Positions 21,500-33,224 of a DNA stretch of 64,000 nt are shown piece by piece. The notes below the pieces were generated by a model that saw nothing but the letters and a program-made list of their open reading frames with translations, ran no database searches and was not told the DNA's origin. Source of the DNA: Euglena gracilis. Taxonomy: Eukaryota > Euglenida > Euglenophyceae > Euglenales. The stretch covers positions 11,159,443-11,223,442 of the forward strand of contig CP154956.1 in assembly GCA_039621445.1 (NCBI GenBank), read 5' to 3'. How positions within the stretch are numbered: the first letter of the stretch is position 1; every line of letters starts with the position of its first letter. The translations under genes were made by a program, and so were the position numbers.

Positions 21500-23248
21500 A
21501 TGCAAAGCACAGGCCCCAACCATCCATTCAATTATGCCTTATTACAGGCATCATTGCAAGACATTGACCAAGAAAATGGGGATTGGAAGCTTTTATGTGA
21601 AAGTGCTTCCAGTTCCCACGCCGATGAGGCACAATTGATTCAATTGTCACAATTGCAACACTTGTCATCTTTGACAGTGGTCGGCGATGAGCCCTCCACT
21701 TCATTTGCTTCAGAGGCTAATGCGGCCTCTTCCACACTCACCTTGCCACAACGGGGGTATTCGCCTCTGTCTGCGGCAATGGTGCAGCTGCTCACACCGG
21801 AGAGACCCGTGGTGATTCCGCCACTGGGCTTCTCTGGTGATGGTGGGTTGGAAACCCCGTGTTTCTTTCAACCACCACCCGTTCTTCCACCGGCAAGCCC
21901 TTATAGAGCTTTGCCACCACCACCCGATCTTGGGTGCTATCCCGCACTACCTTGGCAACCGGAGACTCGCCTAGTGGTACCGGAATTCTCCGGTACGTCC
22001 CAACCCATGGATGGCTATGGGAAGGGCACTGGTGAGCTCGTCACTGCTGAGGATGTGCAGGATATCGTTGCTCGGCTTCCAGGGGATCACCCCCTTGTGA
22101 GGCAGTTCAACCATGTGCAACAATGCGTTGCGGAATGTGCAACCGCACTAAATAAAGTGCTCCAGTTTGATGAGGACAACCAAAAACATGTCTTCACCAA
22201 GCTGGAATTCTGATGGAATTACTTGCAGGAAGTTGGCAAATTTTTCCAGAGGAATTTCGAAGGTGCGGGTATTGACCTTGCAAACTTTCGGGAAACCTTT
22301 GACAAAATGTGCCAACAACTCCCGCAACACTTCCGGCAAATTAGTGAATGCATGCATGAAGCGGAAACACGGAATAACTCCAAGTTTCTGCACTTGCATG
22401 ACTCACTACAACGGTTATCGGGACAAATGGAGTCCTGTTCATCCGCGTTGTTGCATTTGCAACAACAGTTGCATGCACGAGATTCCTCGTCTGCAACATC
22501 CAGCAGTGGTGGATTTGTGTCTATGGACCATTTCACCACAACTTCCGCAACTTTCCATGAATCGCAACACCGCATTATGCAGTTGTGCGATGAAACGGAA
22601 AATTTTCGGCAATTCCAGTCACAAGCCAACGAGAATTTTGCTCCCCACACGTATGTGCGGCAGTTGGAGGAGCGACTTTCCCGTTTGGAGCAGAAAACCT
22701 GCTATTGTGACGCGAATCGGGTTGGATTATCCAATCTGAGCGCGAAAGTCGAGGAAATGGCACAACGGCAGGATTCCCTGCAGTTGCAGTTGCAATCCGA
22801 CATTGGCGGGATTAACTCGGCCATTGCGGGTTTGCAACAAAGCTATTCCGCACTTTCCCACCGAGTTCCGGACATTAGCGGCATTCAGACTGCTATTGGA
22901 GAACTCCAGACCCGGTATGCATCGGTGTCTACCAAAGTAACGGAAATGCAGTCTCTACCTGCAGGTTCCAGTTCTCGGATTACCGAGAACCCTGATTTCA
23001 AGGCATTTTATGACAAAATGCTCACTAACAATCAGAAAACCTTGCAAGATTTCTGCAACAGCCTATTACGGCTTGAGGAATCGGTGAATCGGAATGCCCG
23101 ATCCACGCAAAGTGAGATTACCAGGTTGGATGAGCGAATTTCCGCGTTGTTGGATAACCCACAACCTGGAAATTTGCCCATGGGTACCACAACCGTGTTG
23201 TCGGATAACCCTGCACCGGTTGCACCCACCACCACACCAACCAGGTGA
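21500..23248 (+). pseudogene. Gag, N-terminal and coiled-coil part (one in-frame stop)
   Basis: The ATG at 21500 begins MQSTGPNHPFNYALLQASL. Residues 1-237 hold Pro-rich stretches (PPPVLPPASPYRALPPPPD). A TGA at 22211-22213 interrupts the frame, which then continues unbroken to 23248. The second part is strongly helical with heptad-like spacing and Gln-rich segments (for example LERLSRLEQ), suggesting a long coiled coil. Structural proteins with coiled-coil N-termini occur in some Ty3 gags. The link to the capsid part downstream needs a frame change near 23240. Confidence 0.7.
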
Positions 23249-25073
23249 CACCACCTTTGCAGATTCTCTCAAATGCTGTAAAAGCATTAATGGGACAACT
23301 CCAATTATTGGATAAGTCTCACGGGAAACTTGTCCAAGATGTTACCGGAATTTCCGAAAGGATTCCGCACTTGGATGACTTTTCCCGTTACCGCAAGCGT
23401 ATTCGCGCTTTGGAGGATGAAGTTGACCGTATTTGCGGCCAACTCCAACTCGTTGAGCATTTGGAGCAAAGTGTGCATGACTTGTCTGTGGGTTTGGATA
23501 ATGTGTCCAACCAACAGCGGGTTTCACACCGCAATTCGGCAGTATGCATTGCCGAAGATGCGCCAAACGTTCCAGAGTCGCGTTTTCATAACCCGGCTCT
23601 GGGTGCACATGCACCACCACCACCCGTGTCCCGAGTGTCACAATCCGCGATTCCGCAAATTGTGCCACCATTGGCCTTGCCCACAACCCAAACCCAGCTT
23701 TCGGATGAATTTCCCATTACGGGAACCGAATTTGCGGAAAACACGGCGATTCCGCCAAGTCTCCATCAAGAAATCCATCATTCCATGCTTGTGCGTGGAA
23801 TGAGCCAAACCCGTACACCGGGAGTGGGTCACATGTTGCATGCGCGACATACCCCCACACCGGAGTGTCCCCCTATTACTGGTGACCAACAGGGTTTGCG
23901 ACCGGATTTCCGGTACCAGGATTCACCTTCACCAGAAAGTTCGCGATTCCGACAAGAATCCGGAAAGAATACGCTTGGTGCTCGAGCGTACCCGGGCCCG
24001 AATCCACGGATTACCACCGAGGGCCAACGGGTTTTTCAGAAAGACTTCAAGGGCACCATCGCAATCGCGAATAAGGTGAAACCCCAGTGGGATGGTGATC
24101 CAACCACATGGAGACAGTTTTTCCGGGACTGGGAGTATTACTGGGCATTGAAAGGGCCAACCCAGGACACAAACCCGGAGGTGATCAAGATGAAATTCAT
24201 CGATTGCCTCCCTAGGGATGAGAAGGAGCGCGCGCGACAACTCGTCATTCGCTACCGCGTTTCCTTTGATGACCTGGTGGAGCAATACGCTTCCACCAGT
24301 TCAAGTTTGGTCGCTAGGATTACCCTGGAGACCAAGTGGCGGCAATGCGCCCCACCCGATCGCAAATGGAAGTCCATTGACCTTTGGTATGCCAAACGGT
24401 TAGGACTTGCCGCTGAAGTGGATGAACTCAGTGAAAAGCAAATGCGCGAACAGTTTGACGCTGTTTTCATGCATTTCACGCATAGCCTCATCAAGGATAT
24501 CCATCGTGAGGAGTTGGCGGGTAATGCAATGACTCTTGACCAACGCTGGAATTATGTTTCCAAGCAACTGAAGCTATCACAGCTTCTTGGTCAGATTCAA
24601 TCCACGTATACCGCACACCCAACCGCTGGATTACCGGCTGGTTCGGTGAACGCATTGCAAAAATCACCGGTTTCTCCACTTCACCAACCACGGGATCGAA
24701 AACGCGATACCCGCGTTCTTCGGACCAAGCCACGGATAAAGTGTGCTTTTTGTGCAACAAATCGGGACATATGTCTCGGGAATGTCCTAATCCTGAAGCG
24801 CGTAAGCGTATTCAGAGTCCGCGAGGCTTGACTTCATCACGAGGTTCGGGTTCCTCCGCGTTTTCACGCCAATCGGGCAATTCAAGGTCATCGGGTCCCC
24901 GTTCCGGTGGTATTAGCCCCCGGATCCCGTTCCGCGAGGAGCGGAAACACGGTACCCCTCGGGGTAGGTCACCCGGTGCCCCAGCCAAGAAGCGTGATCC
25001 TCATCGCGAGACATCGCGATCGCGTTCGCGAAGCGGATCATCTTCTTCGCGATCCTCATCGGGAAAACCCTGA
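23245..25073 (+). pseudogene. Gag, capsid-like domain and zinc knuckle (frameshifted)
   Basis: Residues with KPQWDGDPTTWRQFFRDWEYY and the helical region after it (about 24060-24610) are a retrotransposon gag/capsid domain. A CX2CX4HX4C zinc knuckle (CFLCNKSGHMSREC, about 24744-24785) follows in another frame, so a frameshift lies between about 24690 and 24740. Behind the knuckle comes an Arg/Ser-rich basic tail. The knuckle binds element RNA during packaging. Frames change twice across gag (at about 23240 and 24700), either by decay or, less likely, by programmed shifting. Confidence 0.8.
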
Positions 25074-25497
25074 TACACCGGTCATGGTCGGTGGGATACC
25101 CGGTCACCACGACGGTTTGACGGGAAATCGGGAAACCGATCCCCCCGTTATCCCGATTCGCGACACAAATCTCGGTGTTTGTCATCCAAATGTCCGCGTT
25201 CTCGTTCTCCCCGCCCTGGCCAACGTCATCGCGGTATGAATCGCGGTGACAAGGGTCACTCTTCCAACCGCCATAAAGTCGGTTTCAAGATATCTTGTTT
25301 GGAGGATGACACCCCGGCTTCGGGCAGGGAGGGGGGATGAGACCACGGATACCGATTTCGACGAGGCCCGCATGGCGCTGCGCACGTTGAAATCAGTTTA
25401 TACCTCTAAAAGGCCCATAGCCGGCTATTCGGCCGGTTCGGACCTGGAGTAGGGGAGCCCGAGGTTCGAGGGCACGGACCTCTGGGCTGATGAACAG

Positions 25498-28400
25498 ATG
25501 GAGGTAGGACCTGATCAACCCTGCCCCCCCTGCCCATCTGCCTTTCTGGTCGGTACCCGGAAAATTTTCGGGTCCCCCACCCCCCACTCCAACTTTCCGC
25601 TCGGAATGTTGTGCAAAGTAGGAAAGGGTTCATGGGAAAGCTGGCAAGAAAACGTATTTTCGCCAGACCTTTCACTTTGCTTACCCCCCATGGAAATTTT
25701 GGTCCAAGCGGAAATCAAAATCCAAAATTTTTGTACAAAAGTCAAAATTCTGATTGACACTGGTTGTCGCATTGCACTACTTTTTCGGTTCGGGTTGATA
25801 CCAACCCCCCTCTTGGTGAAAGCCAAGAAGCCGATCAAAATTACGACGGCTGACAACACCCCCATGTGCGGTGGTGACTTGGGATGCTTTTTGGACATTG
25901 TCCTACCACTCATCCCCAAGCACCACTCACACCCCCCCCAACCGCAAAATTTTCCGAATACCTGGGGATATGAATCCGGAATCCATGGTTCTGACGTAAT
26001 TCTGGGATACCCCTTTTTACGTCAGCACCGGCTGGTAGTGGATTGCCACTCCCACGGTTTGCGCACATCACCATTCTCCTCATTGCCCCCCAAACCCTCA
26101 TCACCTGTGGCGTCAACCGCGATAGCCACCAATTTTTCCACACCGTTTTCGAAAACTTTTACCCCGTTACCAACCACACCAACCAACGTTTTCCACACCG
26201 GGTGTACCGAGAAAGTTCACCCCCTGCCCGTTGACACACCAACTTCCGTTCCCTGTGAGGCAGGGCAAGCAAGTAGCGGTACCCCCCACGTTCCACTGGG
26301 TTACAAGACGAAAGCCCAAAGGCCTGAAGTAATTACGGTGTCGAGTAGTCGCCCAGCTGCACTAATACCCCGTTTTCCACCAGATGTATCGCTTTCAGAT
26401 ACATCTGTACACCCCCCAGCAGCTACAACAGTGCGTCCCATCTTTTACACACACCCCCACCAGACCAACATGCGCGACCAGGACCACTACTCCGACACTT
26501 CCTTCCAATGTGTGCACTGTAGGAGAATTTCCGCCCAGCCAGATTTCGATTGTGGATGTCTAGTCCAAACACCAACACTAATCCCGATTTCGCGTAACCA
26601 TACACTTGGTTGCGGATCGCAATGCGCGACCGTGCATCAAGTGCTCCAACAACGAGGTATTGCCTTGTTGTTTGGGACCGCGAAATACGTGTCACTCACC
26701 TCCCCCACCTCCATCTGGCATGATATGGACTGGGTATGCACCCATCCAACCCATCAACCCTTGGGAACGCCCCTAGGGAGTGTGGATGACACACCCTTGA
26801 CCTATGTTTGCGGATCCTTAAATTGCGTTACCGCTCTTCAACCCGCGAATCAGGTCGACACATACGCGATGCGTGTATGGAATGCATTTAATTTTGGTCA
26901 ATACCGTATTTTGGAGGAATGTTTCTCCAAAATCGCGGTGCTGGCTGATTCCTTCGATTTGTCGTTGGAAATTGATGCGTTTTCATCAAAAGCGCATGCG
27001 CGCTTGTCACGATATTGGTCGCGACATACCAACGCATTTCTTAAATTCTGGGGTGATACGGTGCTGTGGATGCATCCTCCCCCAAAGCTTATCCCGGATG
27101 TGGTGGAGAAAATCCTCCGCGATGAAGCGCGCGGAGCTCTCCTCATACCGGTCAATCCGAATGCGGATTGGTTTCACCAACTATCCTATGTGTGTTTTCA
27201 TTGGTGGGATTTGCCCGCTGATGTACCACTATTCGAGGATTTTTGTGGTATATTATTACCACCTGTCAAAGAAATCATTTTTCGCGTTTGTTTCTTCGAC
27301 GCATTCGGAATATCCGATTTGCGTGTGCCAAGATACCTTGGTAACAATGGGGATACCACACCCTCAACGCAGATTTCTGCGGTCATTGAGAGTGCGGACC
27401 AACACCCCAAGTCTGCTGACTATTGTTTGCGAATTACTCGCGAATTCCATGGTGTACTGGATAATCCAGTATACGCCTGCGACATCGACCCCGCGATTCG
27501 CGATCCGTTCGGTGTTTGCAAAATCGAGCTCAAGGATGGCGCCAAACCTATGCACCGGAAATTCTTCCGTTGTTCAGGTGAACGCGAACAAGCTCTCAAC
27601 GAGATGATTGAGAAGCTCATCCAGCGGAAGTGGATTATCCCTTCCAAGAGCGAATGGACATCACAAGCTTTTGTGGTGCCCAAACCCGCTGACCAGTCTG
27701 GTCAGAAGAAGTGGAGACTGGTGCTGGATTACCGGTACCTGAACTCCCAAACGAAGGATGACCCCTTCCCGTTACCGCTGATCGAGGATTTGATCACAAA
27801 ACAATCGGATAACCGGTTGTGGTCAATCTTTGATCTGGAAGACGGTTTCCATCAGATGCATTTGCATCCTGATTCGCAACCGTACACGGCATTCGTGACA
27901 TCCAAGGGTGTGTACCAATGGACGGTACTCCCCATGGGTGTTAAGAATGGCCCAGCCATGTTTCAACGCATGATCCAGTGGGTTTTGCGCGATTTACCGT
28001 TTGCTCTGGTGTACATCGATGATGTACTGGTGGGAACCCAACCGCCATCCGCGAAATCGGGCGAGGATATCCTCGACCCGCATTATCGCGATGTGCGGGC
28101 GGTATTAACCGCGTTCCAAAAGCATGTGCTTTTTGCGAAGGGTTCCAAAATGCAAGTGTTCCGCAAAATTATTAAGTTTTGCGGGCACATACTGAGCAAC
28201 GGGCAGCGTAAAGCCGCACCCAGCAAGATGGAGGCCATTAAGAAATGGACTCCTGAGGTCATTAAGACCTTAACGCATTTAAAGGGATTTTTGGGATTAG
28301 CCCAATACTACGCGATTTACATGAAAGATTTCGCGAAAATCGAGGTACCCCTAACCCGACAACTCAAAAATCGGACACCCGATAACGCAAAAGTCATTTG

Positions 28401-29334
28401 GGATGACCAAATGCGCGAGGCCTTGAATAAAATCAAGGACTTGCTCCTCGAGAACGTGGTTCTCGATATCGCGGATCCATACAAACCGTATGTCCTGGAG
28501 GTCGACAGCAGCGATTACGCTGTTGGCGGGGTTCTTAGCCAGCATAATGCGGCAAATGAACTCCGACCTGTGGCTTTCTTCAGCAGGAAGCTACAGGGCG
28601 ACAACGGGAAAGGACAGGTTAAATGGAGCATTCGCGAAAAGGAGACATATGCCATTGTGCTAATTCTCCAGAAATTACGCAGCTGGATAGCCAGCAGCCT
28701 GGTCCACATACTGGTGTTGACGGATCATGAAAGCCTTCAACACTGGTATACCGAGGACCTGAACAAGGCCATGTCATCAGTTGGCAGAAGATGCCGATGG
28801 CATGAGTTCTTGAGCCAGTTTAACCTGGTGGTAGTTTATACCCCAGGTCATACGCAAAAAGTTGCGGATCCTCTCAGCCGAGCCCCCTGGTATTATCCTG
28901 GGAACCCGGATGAGGGTGATGCGACTTTTCATGGCAGCCATGAGGCTGACCAGTTCGCACGTCGATCCGACGCTGCGGACAACATGCTCGATGCACTACC
29001 GGTTTCCCGGGTGTACCGCAGCATCGCCATTTCACCATTGCGTGGAAGGCGCCGGCGTGGACGCACTGCCGGACCCCGTCGCATTACGCGTACGGAAACT
29101 CCTACCCCCCTATTTTTCCGCGAATGGGATTATTCGCGTGACCCTATATATAGTACCATTGTGAATAGACTTCGTAATCGTGAATCCATAGAGAATTACT
29201 CTCTATCACCATTGCGGCTTATTTTCCGGAATGATTCTGGTTATAAATATTGTATACCCCAAGACCTGGTTGATGGTGTGATTTTGAGCTATCACAACCA
29301 TGGTCACCCTGGGCCACCCAAACTTCTTCACTAG
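25498..29334 (+). CDS. pol: Ty3 Pol: protease, reverse transcriptase, RNase H
   Basis: A single open frame of about 1,278 codons. A retropepsin-like domain carries ILIDTGC (DTG at 25756-25764) and VILGYPFL. A long Pro/Thr-rich linker follows, with a Cys-containing stretch ([17 protein letters not shown]). RT motifs are [24 protein letters not shown] (catalytic Asp) and LVYIDDVLV (YIDD at 28012-28023). RNase H shows [17 protein letters not shown] and VLTDHESL with a final Asp in [10 protein letters not shown]. The frame closes at TAG inside the integrase HHCC region ([14 protein letters not shown]). All RT and RNase H key residues that I can place are present. The start codon is not known; Pol may be made by a shift from gag. 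Confidence 0.93.
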   Translation: MEVGPDQPCPPCPSAFLVGTRKIFGSPTPHSNFPLGMLCKVGKGSWESWQENVFSPDLSLCLPPMEILVQAEIKIQNFCTKVKILIDTGCRIALLFRFGLIPTPLLVKAKKPIKITTADNTPMCGGDLGCFLDIVLPLIPKHHSHPPQPQNFPNTWGYESGIHGSDVILGYPFLRQHRLVVDCHSHGLRTSPFSSLPPKPSSPVASTAIATNFSTPFSKTFTPLPTTPTNVFHTGCTEKVHPLPVDTPTSVPCEAGQASSGTPHVPLGYKTKAQRPEVITVSSSRPAALIPRFPPDVSLSDTSVHPPAATTVRPIFYTHPHQTNMRDQDHYSDTSFQCVHCRRISAQPDFDCGCLVQTPTLIPISRNHTLGCGSQCATVHQVLQQRGIALLFGTAKYVSLTSPTSIWHDMDWVCTHPTHQPLGTPLGSVDDTPLTYVCGSLNCVTALQPANQVDTYAMRVWNAFNFGQYRILEECFSKIAVLADSFDLSLEIDAFSSKAHARLSRYWSRHTNAFLKFWGDTVLWMHPPPKLIPDVVEKILRDEARGALLIPVNPNADWFHQLSYVCFHWWDLPADVPLFEDFCGILLPPVKEIIFRVCFFDAFGISDLRVPRYLGNNGDTTPSTQISAVIESADQHPKSADYCLRITREFHGVLDNPVYACDIDPAIRDPFGVCKIELKDGAKPMHRKFFRCSGEREQALNEMIEKLIQRKWIIPSKSEWTSQAFVVPKPADQSGQKKWRLVLDYRYLNSQTKDDPFPLPLIEDLITKQSDNRLWSIFDLEDGFHQMHLHPDSQPYTAFVTSKGVYQWTVLPMGVKNGPAMFQRMIQWVLRDLPFALVYIDDVLVGTQPPSAKSGEDILDPHYRDVRAVLTAFQKHVLFAKGSKMQVFRKIIKFCGHILSNGQRKAAPSKMEAIKKWTPEVIKTLTHLKGFLGLAQYYAIYMKDFAKIEVPLTRQLKNRTPDNAKVIWDDQMREALNKIKDLLLENVVLDIADPYKPYVLEVDSSDYAVGGVLSQHNAANELRPVAFFSRKLQGDNGKGQVKWSIREKETYAIVLILQKLRSWIASSLVHILVLTDHESLQHWYTEDLNKAMSSVGRRCRWHEFLSQFNLVVVYTPGHTQKVADPLSRAPWYYPGNPDEGDATFHGSHEADQFARRSDAADNMLDALPVSRVYRSIAISPLRGRRRRGRTAGPRRITRTETPTPLFFREWDYSRDPIYSTIVNRLRNRESIENYSLSPLRLIFRNDSGYKYCIPQDLVDGVILSYHNHGHPGPPKLLH

Positions 29335-30578
29335 TGGGTCGCAGATATTGCACAACCCTGAGTGAAAAAGAATTATATTCGCGCTGTTTGCGAATTTCGC
29401 AACGGTGCCAAATTTGTCAGGCTGTGAAACCGCGCAGAGGTACCCCCCCTGGTACGATGGACTTTTTCCCCGTAGCACCTGACATTTTTACGTCCCTCTG
29501 CATGGATTTTCTCGAACTTGAACCTTGCAAAGGATCAGATGACCAAATTTACGATTACGTTTTTGTTGTCGTCTGTCGGCTGAGTGGGTACATAGTAGCC
29601 ATTCCATGCCGGAAAGCAGGGTTGACAGCCCAAATTTTGGCATCCATATTCCTGGAGAAATGCATCTGCTTAATGGGTTTACCGAACGAAATCGTGAGTG
29701 ATCAAGATCGCTTGATCTCTTCGCGGTTTTTCACAACTTTGTGCGGTTTACTCGGCATTGAGCAGAATTTTTCCATTATATACCGCCCGAAAGGCAATGG
29801 TAGGGCCGAGGCAGCCGTGAAATCCGTTGTCAATAAGCTTCGCCTTTCACTGGCCGACTCGGGTAAGAATTGGTTATCCGTTCTTCATTGGTGTTTATTT
29901 TACATCAATACCTTGCCAGGGTTGGTATTACCACACTCACCATACAAGATTGTTTTCGGACGCGACCCTCCGGCCATAGGGGATATCCCCTCGGAGAGAC
30001 CCGCCCGAAGTAGCGTCAGCTGTGAAACGTGGTTTGCAGACGTGGAATCACTCCGCTCTGCAGTCCAATCACGTATCACAGAAATTCATTCCAACAAACG
30101 GAAATCGTTTTTGCAGAACTTCAACACACCTGTGTATAGTCCAGGTGACCGCGTGTGGGTACGGAATAACCGCACCCGCATGCAATCTTCCAAGCTAGAT
30201 CCTCTTTGGCTCGGCCCATGCAAAATTTTGGAGAGGTTAGGTAGTAGCGGGCGATATAAAGTTGCCTTGCCCAACGGGATTGAGGACGTCCATATGGACG
30301 ACTTCAAACCGTACCTAAGCCCCCCAGACGGAAAAGCTATCCCCTGCCTATATGTCAAGCCCCGTTCCAGATTACCTGAAACGGACGACTTTGTGGTCGA
30401 TAAGATAATAGACCACAATGTCGACAGGGGTGTGCACTACTCGAAAGTTCGCTGGAAAGGGTATGGGCCAGAGGAGGACACTTGGGAGCCAGCATCCAGT
30501 TTTGTTGGATATATCCAGCAGGATTGGAAGCTGTGGAACAAGCGCAATAACATAGACATAAACATAAACACTTTCTGA
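29334..30578 (+). CDS. Ty3 integrase with chromodomain
   Basis: Starts one frame over from the end of Pol, in the middle of the integrase zinc-binding region (His pair in Pol; CQIC here), so the two halves need a frame change near 29330. The catalytic core has CMDFLEL (first Asp), [10 protein letters not shown] (second Asp) and [10 protein letters not shown] (Glu). The C-terminus carries a chromodomain: [17 protein letters not shown] and [11 protein letters not shown]. Chromodomains steer such elements to marked chromatin in chromoviruses. The stop is TGA at 30576-30578. Confidence 0.92.
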   Translation: MGRRYCTTLSEKELYSRCLRISQRCQICQAVKPRRGTPPGTMDFFPVAPDIFTSLCMDFLELEPCKGSDDQIYDYVFVVVCRLSGYIVAIPCRKAGLTAQILASIFLEKCICLMGLPNEIVSDQDRLISSRFFTTLCGLLGIEQNFSIIYRPKGNGRAEAAVKSVVNKLRLSLADSGKNWLSVLHWCLFYINTLPGLVLPHSPYKIVFGRDPPAIGDIPSERPARSSVSCETWFADVESLRSAVQSRITEIHSNKRKSFLQNFNTPVYSPGDRVWVRNNRTRMQSSKLDPLWLGPCKILERLGSSGRYKVALPNGIEDVHMDDFKPYLSPPDGKAIPCLYVKPRSRLPETDDFVVDKIIDHNVDRGVHYSKVRWKGYGPEEDTWEPASSFVGYIQQDWKLWNKRNNIDININTF

Positions 30579-30639
30579 AACTATTTCGTTTTGGAGAATG
30601 CGTGTGTTTTATGTGAACGTTTCACGTTTATACCCCCCC

Positions 30640-30707
30640 TGCACTTCATTATTTCTCTATCTTTCTCGCAGAGTTTTGATTAAGATAGAAGCCTTACTTT
30701 TTCAGTG
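30640..30707 (+). promoter_or_regulatory. Splice-acceptor-like sites before the extra ORFs
   Basis: Two pyrimidine tracts ending in CAG (TATTTCTCTATCTTTCTCGCAG ending at about 30671 and CCTTACTTTTTCAG ending at about 30704) lie between the integrase stop and the extra coding module. They would let the module be expressed from a spliced RNA, as env genes are. This is suggestion only. Confidence 0.35.
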
Positions 30708-30772
30708 CACCAGCACTCAAGGCGACTGACAACAAGGTTACCCGGAGTTGTCGTCGTCGTTCGGGTAGCATC

Positions 30773-32395
30773 ATGCTGCCTGGGCGCGGACCTGGACCAG
30801 GTCAACCATGGCCGCAGCCTTCTGGCGCGCCATACCCCCAGTACCCTCAGTATGCTGAGGCCCCGATTCCGGGTGCCCCACATGCTGAGAGGGTTTCAGC
30901 CTCGGTATTCGCCGCGGCTACCAGCAGCCGGTCCGCATATGCGGTACCAGATCCATCTGCCGTCCAGCAGCCGGCACCTCAGCCACCAGCGCAGCGCAGA
31001 TCGCGCCTGCCCCCGTATGCGGGAGAGATGATCTTCCGCACTACGGAGACGTTGGAGCGGGCGATGCGTATGTGCGCACACCCCCCAACGGAGCCCTTTA
31101 TGCAAACCCTTTGGGATGCATACTGTGCTCAGTTGTTGGTGGTAGCCAACACCCCTGTGGCTCAGTGGTGTCCCTGTGGTCAGGCCCTGATGACAGGGAG
31201 ACGGTATTTCTCGTCGGCATCCGATTCCGGATTTGAGCCTGGCGAGACCATGATGGATCTGGGCGTGTATGTGCCGCCCATGCTGCAAACGCAGACGCCG
31301 GTGGGATCCCACACCGTGCATATGCGTGAGCACACGCCCCCACCGGTAGGTGAGGCTGTGCATGTCCCACCTGGGATGACGAGAATTTTTGCTCGCCCGC
31401 CCTCGCCGCAGCGAATGCCGCCGCGCGAGCCGCCAGCGGAGCAATTTGTCTCGCGGTACGCGACGCACGCGGAATACCCGCGCGGCGCACGCGTGCTCCC
31501 AGCCGGACACTCGGACGTGCCCTCTGAGGCATACGTCCAACACATGTTCATGCACTGGATGCCACAAGCATCACCGGTCGCCCCTGTCCCTGGCGTTGAG
31601 CCACGGAAGCAGGCGGAGCCCATAGTGGTGGAGGATGAACCTCCCCACCGTGAGGCAGCCCGACCACCGAGTGCAGCCCCTGTCCAGACTGGGGATGTCC
31701 CCCGTCGGCAGGAGACTCCCTACTATCATATGGCACCTCCGGGAACCGAGCAGGATGAGCTTGCTCGGCACTTCCTGCAGGAGCCAGTATTCGCGTCTGA
31801 AGAGCACCGGACGAGGTATTACGCCTCTCTGGCTGCCCTTCAGGGTCGTGGATACACCCCCTACCATCCATACCAGCCGCAGCTGCGGGTGGCAACCCCG
31901 GTATTACCCGGTGAGCCCCCGGCAGGTGTGGCAGTATTACCTGCCACCCTGAAGCGCGACAGGACTACGGAGAACCTTACCCCACAGCCCAGGCGACCCA
32001 GCCCACGGGACGCGGAAGGCGGTATGGCAATGCAAGTGGAAACTAGCCAGGATACCCCGGCTGGACGACCACCGGCAGAGGCACAGGTGGCGATGAGCCG
32101 TCCTGTTGCCGTAATGCCACCGCCGATCCCTCCGGTATGGAAGGAGCCGCGACCCCCTGCGTCGAAGCCAAGCCCACGCCAGGCTCCTAGCAAGCGCCCA
32201 GCCACGCCATCACCGCGACGTGCAGCGGAGCGGCCAGGTCCCTCCCCAGAGATGGAATGGGAAGGAACCGAACCGACTCCTGCGGCACCGAGCGCCCGAC
32301 CCTCTGGTATTCGCCAGACGGGAAAGGAGACAGGCAGAGGGCAAAGGCAAAGGCAAGGGAGAAGGCAAAGGCGTGGCCGGCAAAGGGAAGGGTGA
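30773..32395 (+). CDS. Extra module ORF a: Pro-rich protein, unknown function
   Basis: A 540-codon frame downstream of the integrase, on the same strand; first ATG-type start MLPGRGPGPGQPWPQPSG. It is Pro/Ala/Arg-rich throughout (disordered), with a more ordered middle part (TTETLERAMRMCAHPPTEPFM; LWDAYCAQLLVVANTP) and a repeated RRPSPRDA/SPRRAAERP-like basic tail. The last ~35 codons are Gly/Arg/Gln-rich because the frame has slipped: the inverted copy at 53.8 kb keeps a Lys/Gly-rich frame continuing into ORF b. No known domain. Confidence 0.7.
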   Translation: MLPGRGPGPGQPWPQPSGAPYPQYPQYAEAPIPGAPHAERVSASVFAAATSSRSAYAVPDPSAVQQPAPQPPAQRRSRLPPYAGEMIFRTTETLERAMRMCAHPPTEPFMQTLWDAYCAQLLVVANTPVAQWCPCGQALMTGRRYFSSASDSGFEPGETMMDLGVYVPPMLQTQTPVGSHTVHMREHTPPPVGEAVHVPPGMTRIFARPPSPQRMPPREPPAEQFVSRYATHAEYPRGARVLPAGHSDVPSEAYVQHMFMHWMPQASPVAPVPGVEPRKQAEPIVVEDEPPHREAARPPSAAPVQTGDVPRRQETPYYHMAPPGTEQDELARHFLQEPVFASEEHRTRYYASLAALQGRGYTPYHPYQPQLRVATPVLPGEPPAGVAVLPATLKRDRTTENLTPQPRRPSPRDAEGGMAMQVETSQDTPAGRPPAEAQVAMSRPVAVMPPPIPPVWKEPRPPASKPSPRQAPSKRPATPSPRRAAERPGPSPEMEWEGTEPTPAAPSARPSGIRQTGKETGRGQRQRQGRRQRRGRQREG

Positions 32396-33125
32396 GGGTA
32401 AAGGTAAGGGAACAGCACGTGAGGAGGAAGAAGAACCAGCAGAAGTCCTCTCAGACTTTGAGCATATGCTCAGGTTCAAGGAGGAGCTGGAGGACGAAGG
32501 CTGGCGAATGCAGCATGATTACCATGTTGCAGGAAACCGCCCCGTCACTCTCCCACAAGCAGTCATCGATGTGGTATTACGCCACACCGAGAACCGAGTC
32601 AGGCTATTCCATTACGGAATAGATCTGTACGCCTTCGAAGGTGAAGGTGGCAGACCCTTGCTGGATGCCCAGCCAGGTTTCTGGGAACTCTGGTTTTGGC
32701 TGGGATACCCCTGCCAGAACTGGGGTCTCTTCAGCCATTCCGCTGGTCGCAGTTACCTGCACCAGTTGGGTTTTCGGGACCAGCGTGTGTTGGCCCGAAG
32801 GCTGAAGGCAGTCTTCGACTGTATTCATACAGTCGGACCCCTCGGCGTACAGTGGGAATTCTACCCACTACACCCCGACATTGAACGCCTAATCGAGGTG
32901 TTGTGGTGCAACAACCTTCAGGTATGGCTGGTGAGCCATTACGGCTCCACCTTCCGCGTTAGGCGTGTTTCACTGGCTTACCCGCAGAGGTATGACCTCT
33001 GCTGTAAGTACTGCCGGCAGGAATTTCTTGTCGACTTCTGGGGATTCGGCGTGCGCGGAAGTCCTCCACCGCCTCGGGATAACCCGGGCCTGGAGATGGG
33101 ACGCCGCATGCTTATGCATGTGTGA
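32396..33125 (+). CDS. Extra module ORF b: conserved globular domain, unknown
   Basis: Follows a GKGKGEGKG-type linker and EEEEEPAEV, then a globular, aromatic-rich domain of about 200 residues (FEHMLRFKEELEDEGWRMQH; FWELWFWLGYPCQNWG; YDLCCKYCRQEF with CCxxC). It is well conserved in the inverted copy (53068-53799), so it was under selection or recently copied. No family recognised; Trp/Phe-rich but without a clear membrane helix. It ends at a TGA (33123) that is a Cys codon in the other copy. Confidence 0.65.
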
Positions 33126-33224
33126 CGCGACGCCCCGGATGTCCAGGGCAAAAGTCGCCGCGTCCACAAGCAGCGTATTTTTATGCTGCAGCAGTTCTGG
33201 TAGCGAGCCTGGACCACCTATGTC

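Noticed and set aside
29560-29600. Cys in place of Asp in VVVCRLSGY of the first Ty3 integrase taken as loss of a catalytic residue
   Set aside because: The first catalytic Asp of integrases is the earlier one (here CMDFLEL), which is present; the VVVDR Asp is common but not catalytic.
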